Below, piece by piece: positions 1 to 8,598 of a stretch of 64,000 nucleotides of DNA. Source of the DNA: an uncultured Desulfatitalea sp. Its GTDB lineage: Bacteria; Desulfobacterota; Desulfobacteria; Desulfobacterales; Desulfosarcinaceae. The stretch spans positions 583,026 to 647,025 of the forward strand of contig CALMNL010000006.1 in the NCBI GenBank assembly GCA_937868765.1, given 5' to 3'. The stretch's first letter is position 1. Every line of letters begins with the position of its first letter. The position numbers and the translations under genes are program-made. The notes beneath the pieces were generated by a model. That model had not been told where the DNA came from. It ran no database searches and saw nothing but the letters and a program-made list of their open reading frames with translations.

Positions 1-407
1 ACGTAAACTGGATATACGGGGTCCGGCACCGCCACCCGGACATCGCCGGCAAAGATCTCTTGAATATTGCCGGTGTCGCATTTGGCGCCGTCGCTCACGA
101 AAATCTCATCGGGATCCACCTGGGCGCCCCGTGCCTGAAAATCAAAGCGGGCGATTTTTTCGCGCAAGAAATGATAACCCTGCTCCGGGCCATAGCCCCG
201 GAAGCTGCTTTCCTGGGCCATTTCTTCGCTGGCTTTGTGCAGGGCCTCGACACAAGCGGCCGGCAAGGCACGGGTCACGTCGCCGATGCCTAATCGGATG
301 ATGGTTTGATCGGGATGCTGCCGCTGGTACGCCGCCACGCGTTTGGCGATATCGGCGAACAGATAGCTGGACTGGAGTTTTAAATAGTTTTCGTTGATTC
401 GGATCAT
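1..407 (-). CDS. dapL: LL-diaminopimelate aminotransferase, N-terminal part (runs off the window)
   Basis: The enzyme is a PLP-dependent class I/II aminotransferase. It converts tetrahydrodipicolinate to LL-2,6-diaminopimelate in one step for lysine and peptidoglycan. I translated this strand by hand: 135 residues are visible, starting [17 protein letters not shown], which is the typical DapL opening. Visible blocks are LGIGDVT (about 39-45), GYGPEQG (71-77) and [10 protein letters not shown] (105-114), all characteristic of DapL. The start is the ATG at 405-407. The PLP lysine lies outside the window. The DapL route is common in Desulfobacterota. Only the left edge truncates it; no frameshift is seen. 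Confidence 0.9.
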   Translation of the reverse strand, partial: MIRINENYLKLQSSYLFADIAKRVAAYQRQHPDQTIIRLGIGDVTRALPAACVEALHKASEEMAQESSFRGYGPEQGYHFLREKIARFDFQARGAQVDPDEIFVSDGAKCDTGNIQEIFAGDVRVAVPDPVYPVY

Positions 408-605
408 CGGTTCCTCGATTCCCTGATTGCCGCCGCGGCTCTCAGGATGGCGAGTCATTGTCGATAACGATACACAGGGCCGTATTTATAGCCTTCTCTT
501 GATGCCGGATTGGATTGGATATTCAAAAAATAAGATTTGGTCAATACCAATTGGCGCCGGGCGCTGCGAACCCGCAGAATGCGGCACGATGAGCGGAAGC
601 AGGCG

Positions 606-854
606 CTATCCCCGGGATCTGGACCCCTTTTCGCACTTCCCATCCATTTTCGTAGTGTGCAGCCGCCAAAAGCGGATGGCAAAACCGATCAACAACGAGA
701 CGCTGATCAGGATAATGAAATTGGAAGCGAAAAAAGTGAGCATAAAGGAGAAAGGATCTTCGAGCCGATACGCTCCCATCAGTACATGGATACCCAGCAT
801 CATGAAAAGAGCCGCGATGATAATCAGTCCGCCGTATTTTAGATAAACAGCCAC
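606..854 (-). CDS. Small two-helix membrane protein, unknown function
   Basis: An 82-residue protein beginning with GTG. Hydrophobic segments at about residues 8-27 and 38-62 look like two membrane helices. The C-terminus is short and basic (KCEKGSRSRG), which suggests a cytoplasmic tail. No catalytic motif is visible. It stands alone between dapL, read the same way, and the divergent LuxR-type regulator. The ribosome binding site is weak, so the start is uncertain. Support comes from coherent membrane topology and the absence of a better frame. I cannot assign a function. Confidence 0.5.
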   Translation of the reverse strand: MAVYLKYGGLIIIAALFMMLGIHVLMGAYRLEDPFSFMLTFFASNFIILISVSLLIGFAIRFWRLHTTKMDGKCEKGSRSRG

Positions 855-930
855 CCTGGGACGTCATCCTTTTTTGCCGGTTCCTCGGTTCCGCTCGAGT
901 AACCACGAAATATAGGCCCTTGTCAAGGCG

Positions 931-960
931 CCGGACAGTATCCTGCCGGACAGTATCCTG
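931..960. repeat. Perfect tandem 15-bp repeat upstream of the GAF-PAS-LuxR gene
   Basis: The unit CCGGACAGTATCCTG occurs twice head to tail (931-945 and 946-960), about 75 bp before the regulator start at 1034. Two adjacent identical 15-mers in a promoter region suggest a duplicated protein-binding site or a replication-slippage product. Confidence 0.6.
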
Positions 961-1033
961 ATGGATTGCGACCTGTTTGACTTTTATACGGTCCCCCCAT
1001 ATGGTGCCGATCAGAAAAGCAAGAGAGGATGTC

Positions 1034-3013
1034 ATGCAGCCCCCTATGGTCTCCGATAATCCGGTTGCCTCTCAGCGGTTGCTTGCCGATTTGGCCGCTT
1101 TGGTCGTCTCCATGGAACAAGGAGACGACGATCAGGTGCGTGCAAGGGTGTTGGCGTTTACAACGGATTTTTTTGGAGGATGCTTCGCTGTATTTCATCG
1201 TTTCGACCTTCCCCGGGGAGAGGTGGTGATCGAACAAGGATTCCGGCTTCCAGAGTCCTATCCGCAAACAGGTCCCCTGGCCGGCCGCGTCTGTTATGAA
1301 GAATTGGCGGCAGCAGATAAGTCCATCGCCTTCATTAGCGATCTGGCGTCAACTGGTTATCTCGCCAGCGACCCTGATGTGCGCCGTTATGGCCTGCGGG
1401 CCTTTTGCGGAGCCGCGATTCGGATGAACGGACGCACCGTCGGCGCTCTGGCCGTATACGGCCAAGAGCCGCGCAGATTTGAAGATCTTGGCCGCATGGT
1501 ATTGTCGCTCGTTGCCCATTGGACCGCCGGCCGTTTCGTCCGGCGTGATTTGGAAACGCAACTGGCGCAAAAGGCAGCGAGAGCGCGGATGATTTCGGCT
1601 ATTTCGGCCATGGCTATTTCCACTCCGGACAATGCTTTTATCGAGTTCTGCCTGCGAACCATCGGTCAAGGTCTGGCGCTCGATTTTGCCTGTCTGCAAT
1701 GGTGCGAGCCGGCAAACCGGCGGTTGGATGTTTTGTCATTCTGCTGGACGCCCCAAGGTGTCTTGGAAAAAACAGATCAAAATCCCTCGCGACTGCTGGA
1801 ATTGCAACCGATGCGGAGTGTGCTTGAGCACCAACAACCTTTTTTTTGCCAGGATAGCGGTCTTTCCGATGATGAGGGCATCCGGAGCTATTCCCAGGGG
1901 CTGAATATCCGGTCCTTTGCCTTGATGCCTATCTGCAAACAAGAAACGGTGTATGGTCTGTTCACCATGGCCATGCGAAATGAACGACGTGACTGGGCCC
2001 AAGAAGAGACGAGCACCTTGATGACCCTCATGGGTATCATCGCCCAATGGAAAGAGGCTTGTACTACAGCGCACCAATTGGCCGAGAGCCAGGCGTTGAA
2101 CGAGCAACTCTATCAACTGTCACCTGCCGCCATCTATCGCATTGATCTGCGCAACCTTCGCCTGCTCAATGTGAATGCCGAATCTTGTCGATCTACCGGT
2201 TATACCGAACAAGAACTGTTGGCCATGCCGGCCGACCAACTGCTGACGCCAGCCAGTCGGGAAGTCTTTTACCGCCAACTGGCTGACATTGCGACTGGTA
2301 AAGCCGTGCCCGAAGACCTCGAGTTTGAATTCACGACCAAGAGTGGCAAGACAGAGTGGGGCCATCTGCATATCCGGCACTTGTATGAGAACGGCAAGAT
2401 CTGGGGGGCCAATGTGGTGGCCAACCTCATCACTGAAAAGAAGCAAGCCCGGGAAGAGCTGGACGGTTATCGACGACGCCTGGAGACGTTGGTCGAAGAG
2501 CGCACCCGTGAGCTCTCATTGGCTAATCAGAAGCTCCATGAAGAGATTGCGCGCCGCAATGAAACCGCCAAAGAACTACACATGAAGAGCGAGCGGCTCA
2601 AAGAGCTGAACACGGCCATGCGCGTGTTGCTGGATAAGCGCAACGAAGATCGACTGCGCTCGGAGGAAAACATCCGTGTCAATCTGGTTCAATTGATCGA
2701 ACCATACCTTGATCGGATCTGGCAAAGCGGGCTCAACGAGGCGCAACAGCAGCTGCTCAACGTTATCCGTATGAACCTGAATGAAGTCGTTGGCCCGCCC
2801 ATGCCCGAGCTTTCCGCAAAATACTACATTTTCTCTCCAGGAGAGTTGCAGGTGGCCAATCTGATCCGCAAGGGCCGAACCACTAAAGAGATGGCGCGCT
2901 TGCTGAACATCTCGCCCCGCACCGTGGAATCCTACCGCAACAATATTCGCAAGAAATTGGGGCTGAAAAGCAAAAAGGTCAATTTGAAAACCTATCTCTC
3001 CTCAAAAGAGTGA
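1034..3013 (+). CDS. GAF-GAF-PAS sensor with C-terminal LuxR-type HTH
   Basis: A 659-residue one-component regulator. Two GAF-like sensor domains fill roughly residues 10-165 and 180-345. A PAS domain follows at about 360-475, then a coiled coil (about 475-585), and a LuxR/NarL-type helix-turn-helix occupies the last 60 residues (SPGELQVANLIRKGRTTKEMA, then a recognition helix with SPRTVESYRNNIRKKL). I chose the ATG at 1034, preceded by AGAGGA, over the upstream frame extension. No receiver or kinase domain is present, so signals are likely sensed directly by GAF/PAS. The DNA target is unknown. The tandem 15-bp repeat upstream could be an autoregulatory site. Confidence 0.82.
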   Translation: MQPPMVSDNPVASQRLLADLAALVVSMEQGDDDQVRARVLAFTTDFFGGCFAVFHRFDLPRGEVVIEQGFRLPESYPQTGPLAGRVCYEELAAADKSIAFISDLASTGYLASDPDVRRYGLRAFCGAAIRMNGRTVGALAVYGQEPRRFEDLGRMVLSLVAHWTAGRFVRRDLETQLAQKAARARMISAISAMAISTPDNAFIEFCLRTIGQGLALDFACLQWCEPANRRLDVLSFCWTPQGVLEKTDQNPSRLLELQPMRSVLEHQQPFFCQDSGLSDDEGIRSYSQGLNIRSFALMPICKQETVYGLFTMAMRNERRDWAQEETSTLMTLMGIIAQWKEACTTAHQLAESQALNEQLYQLSPAAIYRIDLRNLRLLNVNAESCRSTGYTEQELLAMPADQLLTPASREVFYRQLADIATGKAVPEDLEFEFTTKSGKTEWGHLHIRHLYENGKIWGANVVANLITEKKQAREELDGYRRRLETLVEERTRELSLANQKLHEEIARRNETAKELHMKSERLKELNTAMRVLLDKRNEDRLRSEENIRVNLVQLIEPYLDRIWQSGLNEAQQQLLNVIRMNLNEVVGPPMPELSAKYYIFSPGELQVANLIRKGRTTKEMARLLNISPRTVESYRNNIRKKLGLKSKKVNLKTYLSSKE

Positions 3014-3026
3014 GCCCCGATTCATG

Positions 3027-3725
3027 CTACCCATGTGCCGCCAGCCGGAGGTGTTCCCCATTGGCCAGACGCCCGTCGCTGACCCGCAGCACCCTCTGTG
3101 CGCATTGGGCGCAGCCGGCGCTGTGGGTGACCATGATGATGGTCGTGCCACCTTGGTGCAATTGTCCGAACAGTTCCATCACCACCTTGGCATTGCGAGA
3201 ATCCAGATTGCCCGTGGGTTCGTCGGCCAGCAGAATCGGGGGTTGATTCACAATGGCGCGGGCAATGGCCGTACGCTCCATTTCCCCTCCCGAAATCTCA
3301 TGGGGCAGGCGTTTGGCTTTTTTCTCCATTCCCATTCGGCTCAAGGCTTCCATGGCCAGGGCTTTTTTACCACTCCGCGGCAGCGCTTTCGCGGCCAGCG
3401 GCAGCATTACGTTTTCCAGGACCGAAAGATAGGGGATCAAATGAAAGCTCTGGAAAACGAAACCGAGATACTCACTTCGGAAATCGGCTCTCTGTTCGGG
3501 GCCCAACGCATACACGTCGATGTCATCCACCCGGTACCGGCCTTGGGTCGGTGTGTTCATGGCCCCCAGGATCGAGAGCAACGTTGATTTTCCCGACCCT
3601 GATTCGCCCATGACCGCCACGAACTCTCCAGGGTCGATGCCAAAGCTCATGCCTTCCACTGCTTGGACGGCTGATTCGCCTGAACCGTATATTCTGGTGA
3701 TGTTTTCGCATTCAATGAATCTCAT
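3027..3725 (-). CDS. ABC transporter ATPase, LolD/MacB type
   Basis: A 232-residue nucleotide-binding subunit. Walker A is at 40-48 (GESGSGKST), the Q-loop glutamine at 92, the signature SGGEMER at 145-151, Walker B plus glutamate at 164-170 (ILLADEP), and the switch histidine at 201. The signature has M where most members have Q. The ATG at 3725 is preceded by GAGGAA. Sequence class and neighbours place it in the MacB/LolCDE group, which moves substrates from the outer leaflet or periplasm rather than across the inner membrane. It pairs with the permease immediately upstream on this strand. Cys205 and Cys208 (CAQC) near the C-terminus are unusual in this family. Confidence 0.88.
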   Translation of the reverse strand: MRFIECENITRIYGSGESAVQAVEGMSFGIDPGEFVAVMGESGSGKSTLLSILGAMNTPTQGRYRVDDIDVYALGPEQRADFRSEYLGFVFQSFHLIPYLSVLENVMLPLAAKALPRSGKKALAMEALSRMGMEKKAKRLPHEISGGEMERTAIARAIVNQPPILLADEPTGNLDSRNAKVVMELFGQLHQGGTTIIMVTHSAGCAQCAQRVLRVSDGRLANGEHLRLAAHG

Positions 3726-3765
3726 GTGTTCCTCATATGTTCGATAGCCGCGCTGCAACGGCCCA

Positions 3766-4923
3766 TCAAAGTGTTTTCAGTGCCTGATTCGGATCCAGGC
3801 GGGCCGCCATCGCGGCCGGATATGCGCTGGCCACCAGTCCCACGACCATGGCCAGGACAATGGCGCCTATGAACAGCAGAGGATCAGGGTGCAAGGAAGG
3901 GGTCGCTTCGGCGTCGAACAGGTGCAAACCCGCCCAGATACCACCTGCGCCAAGCGCATATCCCAAAAGACCGGCCAGCAAGCTGATGGCGCCGGCTTCC
4001 AGGAAGATGATGCGCATCACATGACTGCGCCGAAAACCGACTGCCCGAAAGACGCCGATCTCTTCCGTACGCTCCTTGACGCTGCCCATCAAGGTTACCA
4101 AAACGACAATCCCGCCGATGAGCACCACGACAATGGAGAGTCCAATGGAGAAACGCTGAAAATGGGCCAGCGTCTCCATGCGACCCTTGACCACCTGTTG
4201 AATGGCCATCACCTTCGCCGATGGCAGTTTTTCGGCAATTTGCACCACCATGTCATCCACTGGGCAGTTGTGGCAAAGGGCCGCCACCTCCACAATGGAG
4301 ATCTGCCCCGATTTGTTCAACACCTCTTGCGCGGTCGTCAGAGAAGCAAAGATCAACTGGTCGTCTTGGGACCCGCTCGGGGCGAGCAGGCCAGCGACCT
4401 GCATGGGCCGGCCGTTGACGGTTACCTCTTGGCCGAGCGTCAAGCCCAGGATACGGGCCGCTTCGCTGCCTGCCAGAAGGCCGTCGGCGCCTGGTACCTG
4501 GCCTTCGATCCGCCACCACGGCTTGAGAATATGGCTGACGCTGAAGTCGATGCCGGCCATCGCGGCGGGTTTCGCCTCGATGGTGACCATGCCCAGCACC
4601 ATGGGACCTATAGCGGCCACATTGGCGGCGTTTTTAATGGTTGATATTTTTTGCAGTTCAGACTGGCGCAGCGGTTGCACATCAAAAGAGATGCCGCCCA
4701 GGGAAATACCACCATACGACAAGGTCAAATTGTCGGTTCGCGGAACAATCAGGATGTTGGCCCCGAATTTTTCGAGCTTGGTGTTGATGTCGTGGGTCAT
4801 GGTTCGCGTAAAACTGATCACGGCAACCACCGTGGCCACACCCACTACCAGGCCGGCCAATATGAATGCGGCTTTGGACTTGCGCCGCAGGAGGTTTCTG
4901 AAGGCGATATCGCTCAGGTTCAT
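3766..4923 (-). CDS. MacB/FtsX-like ABC permease with periplasmic CHNCP motif
   Basis: A 385-residue permease with four predicted membrane helices (about 20-38, 260-280, 305-335, 348-370) and a large periplasmic loop between the first two, the MacB_PCD/FtsX layout. The loop carries CHNCP at 217-221, a possible metal, heme or disulfide site that ordinary MacB permeases lack. The start is the ATG at 4923 (MNLSDIAFRN), preceded by AAGGGGAT; the longer frame upstream overlaps the previous gene and is rejected. It lies between the DUF2318 gene and the ATPase, so the three probably form one complex. The substrate is unknown; metal or heme traffic is an inference from the cysteine-rich context. Confidence 0.85.
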   Translation of the reverse strand: MNLSDIAFRNLLRRKSKAAFILAGLVVGVATVVAVISFTRTMTHDINTKLEKFGANILIVPRTDNLTLSYGGISLGGISFDVQPLRQSELQKISTIKNAANVAAIGPMVLGMVTIEAKPAAMAGIDFSVSHILKPWWRIEGQVPGADGLLAGSEAARILGLTLGQEVTVNGRPMQVAGLLAPSGSQDDQLIFASLTTAQEVLNKSGQISIVEVAALCHNCPVDDMVVQIAEKLPSAKVMAIQQVVKGRMETLAHFQRFSIGLSIVVVLIGGIVVLVTLMGSVKERTEEIGVFRAVGFRRSHVMRIIFLEAGAISLLAGLLGYALGAGGIWAGLHLFDAEATPSLHPDPLLFIGAIVLAMVVGLVASAYPAAMAARLDPNQALKTL

Positions 4924-4925
4924 GA

Positions 4926-5507
4926 CTATCCCCTTCCTTGGTTGTTCTTGGCGGCGCTCAAATTGAAATAGGTTTGACCTTGCTCGATGTCCTTCACCAG
5001 GAGCACCAGTTGATCGTTTTGGATGGTACGATTCAACGGTGCTGGGTTGCAGCCGCCTTGAACCTCGTTGATCCGGATAGATTCGAAACGGCGTCCGCAG
5101 TTGTTGCACACCATGAAATCCCCTTCCTGCCGGTAGCCTTTGTTTTCCGGCCAACACACATCGCAGGCATCGAACGCCGCGCGCAAAATGCCGTCTGCGC
5201 TTTGCAGAATAAAGTAGCGGACGGCAATACCATCGGCGGTTTTGTGTTCGAAGTGGTGCGCCTGGCGGTCGGTAAAGAGCGATAGGGGATAAGCGATCTG
5301 GGTCGCATCGCTGCGAACGCCGGTCAAGGAAGAATCGGCAGGCGTATGGGCCCCGGTGGGGGTCAAGAGAAAATAGAGGCCGCCTGCCGCACTGATTGTC
5401 ACCAGGGCAAGGATCACCAAGAATATCGGCTTGCGTGACCGCTGCCGTTTTAAGACGAGGGCTCTCTTTTTTGAACGGGTATCGGAGGAAGAATTGGTAG
5501 AGGTCAT
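4926..5507 (-). CDS. DUF2318 membrane-anchored protein with two CxxC pairs
   Basis: A 193-residue protein: basic N-terminus, one membrane helix (about 28-47), then an extracytoplasmic DUF2318 domain. CDVC (115-118), CNNC (134-137) and Cys153 (GGCNP) match the metal-binding pattern of the family, which includes the C-terminal domain of FtrD-like iron uptake proteins. The ATG at 5507 follows GGAGACAA. It is the first gene of the DUF2318-permease-ATPase set; the next start is three bases beyond its stop, which indicates an operon. The likely role is metal or cofactor handling at the outer face of the inner membrane. The exact ligand cannot be read from sequence. Confidence 0.8.
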   Translation of the reverse strand: MTSTNSSSDTRSKKRALVLKRQRSRKPIFLVILALVTISAAGGLYFLLTPTGAHTPADSSLTGVRSDATQIAYPLSLFTDRQAHHFEHKTADGIAVRYFILQSADGILRAAFDACDVCWPENKGYRQEGDFMVCNNCGRRFESIRINEVQGGCNPAPLNRTIQNDQLVLLVKDIEQGQTYFNLSAAKNNQGRG

Positions 5508-5634
5508 ATGTGTTGTCTCCTTACAAGGCTTTTTTAGTAATAACAAATAGGACCGCTGGGCTGAAATTGGCCCCGGGAACCAGAATAAGTTGAACGATCG
5601 TTTTACGTTTTAGGAAGAAGCGGGTGTGTGGCGG

Positions 5635-6021
5635 TCAACACAGAATGACGAGAGTCCGCAAATAGATAGGTATGTCCGCATGCGGCAGGAACGACTGCCG
5701 AGGCGTTCTGAATATCTGGCCAAAAACAGGAGGTGCTTCCGTTCCGGCGCAAAGCGAACTTTGCAGCACCGGGCTCCAGTGGTTCGAAGCGGTTGAGGGA
5801 ATTGGGACTGATGTGTCCGCAGCGTTCGGAAAGGAATTGTCTCTACAGCAGGATGCCCCTGGATGACAGCAACCTGAAGGTGCGCCCGGCAGATCGCGGG
5901 CATTTCCCGGTTGACAGCAACATGGGTGGAGGGTGCAGACGTCGTTCTCCAAAGCTTGCGCTCTGGCACCAGCCAACATCAATCCGATCAGCAGTATGAC
6001 GAGGCAAATGTGACGTCCCAT
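5635..6021 (-). CDS. Cys-rich secreted protein, unknown function
   Basis: A 128-residue protein with a clear signal peptide (about 1-22, cleavage near ARAQA). The mature N-terminal third is unusually cysteine-rich: C29, a CCC triplet at 35-37, then two CC pairs and further single cysteines by residue 60. The rest has low complexity and ends in a hydrophobic stretch. No family is recognised. It reads in the same direction as, and directly ahead of, the DUF2318/ABC set about 130 bp away, so a shared metal-related role is plausible. Coding status rests on the signal peptide and cysteine pattern. Confidence 0.5.
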   Translation of the reverse strand: MGRHICLVILLIGLMLAGARAQALENDVCTLHPCCCQPGNARDLPGAPSGCCHPGASCCRDNSFPNAADTSVPIPSTASNHWSPVLQSSLCAGTEAPPVFGQIFRTPRQSFLPHADIPIYLRTLVILC

Positions 6022-6148
6022 GTAATTTGTGTCCCTACCCTTTAACGGAATATCGTTCCGAATTAATGCCTATGACGGTTGCCGTTGTCAAGGCGGATTT
6101 GAAAAGCGGCCCCGATCTTTTGGGGTACTGCCGGGGCGGCGCATCGGT

Positions 6149-7915
6149 CTATTGAAGCAGAGAGGTAATGAAACAACTGCCGGCGGAGGATGAATCAGAA
6201 CCACTGCTGTTGTCTGTGTCCACCGCGGCGTTCGAAGTGGTATCCTCCTGTGTTGCACTGCTGGCCGTCTCACGCAGTGCGACTTTTTCTATAATGATGC
6301 CGTTGGCCACGCCGTCGATGTCGTTTTCGCCACCATCCTTAAGACGGCGGATGGCGGAAGTGCCGTCGGGTTGAGGCACGATCTGCTCACCGCCATTCCG
6401 CCATTTGCCGTCACTGCCTTGCTGAATCCAGGCCGCCAGGGGATCGATGGGGGCGCTGAAAAAGAGCCTGACCGAAGCCTCCTGCCCGGCTTGCGGTACT
6501 TGTATGCAATAGCTGATAAGACCATAGGGGCCGATATCCTTGACCGGCGGACGCGGCACTTCGGTATTCGGATCCATGGAGACCAGTGCGTCCATGGATA
6601 CAATTTGCTCCCCTGTTTGCTCGATGCTTAGAGCCAGGATGTTCTGTTCATCGTACGCCAGGCTTCTCAACATGGTTTCGGTCTCCTGCTCGTCGCTTAG
6701 GCCATTGGCGTTGAGGTCGGTGGCTGACAGATCGGATTGGCCCTCGCTAAGGGTGCCACTGCGCGAATAGAGCGAACTGCGGGTGGTAAACACCGAGGTC
6801 GGAGACCATTCCGAGGCCAATCCATGGCTGTCGAAAAAACGTACCTGGCATGCGTATTCGGTATTTTTTCGCAATACAAGGAGCGGCACCCGGAAATAGG
6901 TCAGAAAATAATCGCTGCGTGTCACGTCGAGCACCGTTTTCTTGGTTTTGGTAGAAACGATGCGCCATTGGCTCTTTTTATGGGTGTCTCCAGCGTTGGC
7001 GTCCAGGAATGCGGAGCTATACAGCACGGGCGTCAGATCCACCGAGGTGGCGCCATTTGCAGGATAGGTGATGGTCGGCTGGGAGGGCGGTTGGTTTTGC
7101 TCCCATTGGGCAGCGTCATCGGGATAGGCATCCTGGTCATCGGGAACCCCGTCGCCGTCTCTATCCGCTGATGGGGCCCCTAAAACCTGTACCAGGCAGG
7201 TATCGGCGGCGGAGAGAGATTGGGTGTCGATTACCGTCAATTCAAAAATCAGAGTGCTGCTTTGACCAGTTGCTACCGAAGGTGCAGTGAAAGTCGGTTT
7301 GGCGATTGTGGCTGCGGAAAGAGATACGCTCGTTCCGCCCGTTTGTACCCACCTGTAAGCGATGGATTGCGCCTCGGGATCATATGATTTGGTTCCATTC
7401 AATGTGACTTTCTGGCCTGATGAGGCGGTTTGGTTGTCGCCTGCTTCAGCTATGGGGGCCTGGTTGGGAGCTGGCGTCGGCGTGGCCGTGGGTCTCGGCG
7501 TGGCCGTGGGCGTCGGCGTCGTACCTGCCGCAGGGGTGCGATAGCCGATCTCGTTGGAATCACCGCTCTCAATGGTGCCGGAGTAGGCACGCACGACAAA
7601 ATAGTATTGGGTGGCATTGCCGAGATCGGTGAGCGTGCAGGTGGTCGCACCTCCCGACCAGACCGGCTGACTGTAGTTATAGGCCTGATTTTGAGGTCTG
7701 CGGTAGAGGCGATAGCCATCGGGGGCAGGCGTATTGGCATCCCAGGCCAAAGTGACTTGGGCCGCCCATGCGCTGGAGGTGGTTATCAACAGGCTGGCGA
7801 TAATTGCCCACCAATAGCCGCCCATCAAATGTTTATGCCGAGTTGAAAATCTGTCGCAAAAGGGTCTCGAACGTGAAGAGGATTTCTTCTCCAACGCGTT
7901 GGGGCGACCGAGCAT
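6149..7915 (-). CDS. Secreted Fn3/PKD/choice-of-anchor-U protein with CFI-box C-terminus
   Basis: A 588-residue exported protein. A long basic N-region precedes a signal peptide ending about residue 51 (TTSSAWA). Then come an Fn3-like domain (52-125), a Pro/Thr linker (TPTPTATPRPTATPTP), a PKD-like domain (about 153-245), a thrombospondin type 3 calcium repeat (DRDGDGVPDDQDAYP), a second Fn3-like domain (275-375) and a choice-of-anchor U region (about 400-545). It ends in a Ser-rich stretch and GSCFITSLLQ, resembling the CFI-box C-terminal sorting signal. The ATG at 7915 is preceded by AAGGAG with good spacing; a GTG six bases earlier is less likely. It is probably a surface adhesin or matrix protein; the ligand is unknown. 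Confidence 0.78.
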   Translation of the reverse strand: MLGRPNALEKKSSSRSRPFCDRFSTRHKHLMGGYWWAIIASLLITTSSAWAAQVTLAWDANTPAPDGYRLYRRPQNQAYNYSQPVWSGGATTCTLTDLGNATQYYFVVRAYSGTIESGDSNEIGYRTPAAGTTPTPTATPRPTATPTPAPNQAPIAEAGDNQTASSGQKVTLNGTKSYDPEAQSIAYRWVQTGGTSVSLSAATIAKPTFTAPSVATGQSSTLIFELTVIDTQSLSAADTCLVQVLGAPSADRDGDGVPDDQDAYPDDAAQWEQNQPPSQPTITYPANGATSVDLTPVLYSSAFLDANAGDTHKKSQWRIVSTKTKKTVLDVTRSDYFLTYFRVPLLVLRKNTEYACQVRFFDSHGLASEWSPTSVFTTRSSLYSRSGTLSEGQSDLSATDLNANGLSDEQETETMLRSLAYDEQNILALSIEQTGEQIVSMDALVSMDPNTEVPRPPVKDIGPYGLISYCIQVPQAGQEASVRLFFSAPIDPLAAWIQQGSDGKWRNGGEQIVPQPDGTSAIRRLKDGGENDIDGVANGIIIEKVALRETASSATQEDTTSNAAVDTDNSSGSDSSSAGSCFITSLLQ

Positions 7916-8598
7916 GCTCACTCCTTAATTCATCGAAGGGGAAAGGCAGGATTGAAGGTACGGTTGATCCTCTCGTCCGTTTCAAGCACCAGCGCCGGGG
8001 CGCACCTCGCGCCCGCTTTGCAAGAGTATCGTTTGTCCCCCAAACCGCGTGTCGGGTTTGGCGTTTTTGACGGGGATGGTCCCTGCCTAGGCTTTGAGGC
8101 CGGGCGCCATGGATTGATTCCGTGTTTCCGGCAAGCAAGATACCTGCCAGCAATTTGCCTAACTTCTATGCCACCATTCGGCGTATCGAGAAACGTCGAA
8201 TTTATGAGCGTTCATGAACAGCTACACCGGCAAGGGGCAAGGGGATCGGCTCGTCGGCAACTGCCGCATGAATGTCGGAGATATGGCAAGCGCGGGTGAA
8301 TTGTCTCAGGATGGGAAGAATTCGTAACCGCCCGTGCAAAGGACGTAACCCCCCTTGCCTCTGCCTGCGATCCATATCAATACCAAGCCGGAAGCCTGAA
8401 AAAATACCGGCCGTAGCCTACCCCGCCCTCAACAAGGCCCCTCATGAAGGGGAGTGGAGGGTCCACACAATTTGTGTGCGGCTTTTCTTTCTGCCTTGAT
8501 TTTAAGTTCAGCTTAATTTACCAGATGGGGCACTCAATCGTTTAAAAAATTCTTTAGACGATAATTTTCAAATTCGCAAGCACCTCAAAGGAGCTACC
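7916..8598. other. 683-bp intergenic region ahead of carB
   Basis: I see no convincing gene here. Short open frames lack ribosome binding sites and domain content. A 15-bp palindrome, CACACAATTTGTGTG (8464-8478), is followed by CGGCTTTTCTTT; its loop is too small for a good terminator, but it could be an operator. The last 100 bp are A+T-rich and presumably hold the carB promoter. No riboswitch consensus was recognised. Confidence 0.4.

Noticed and set aside
8464..8490. Intrinsic terminator upstream of carB
   Set aside because: The palindrome CACACAATTTGTGTG leaves a loop of at most three bases and the T-run is interrupted.
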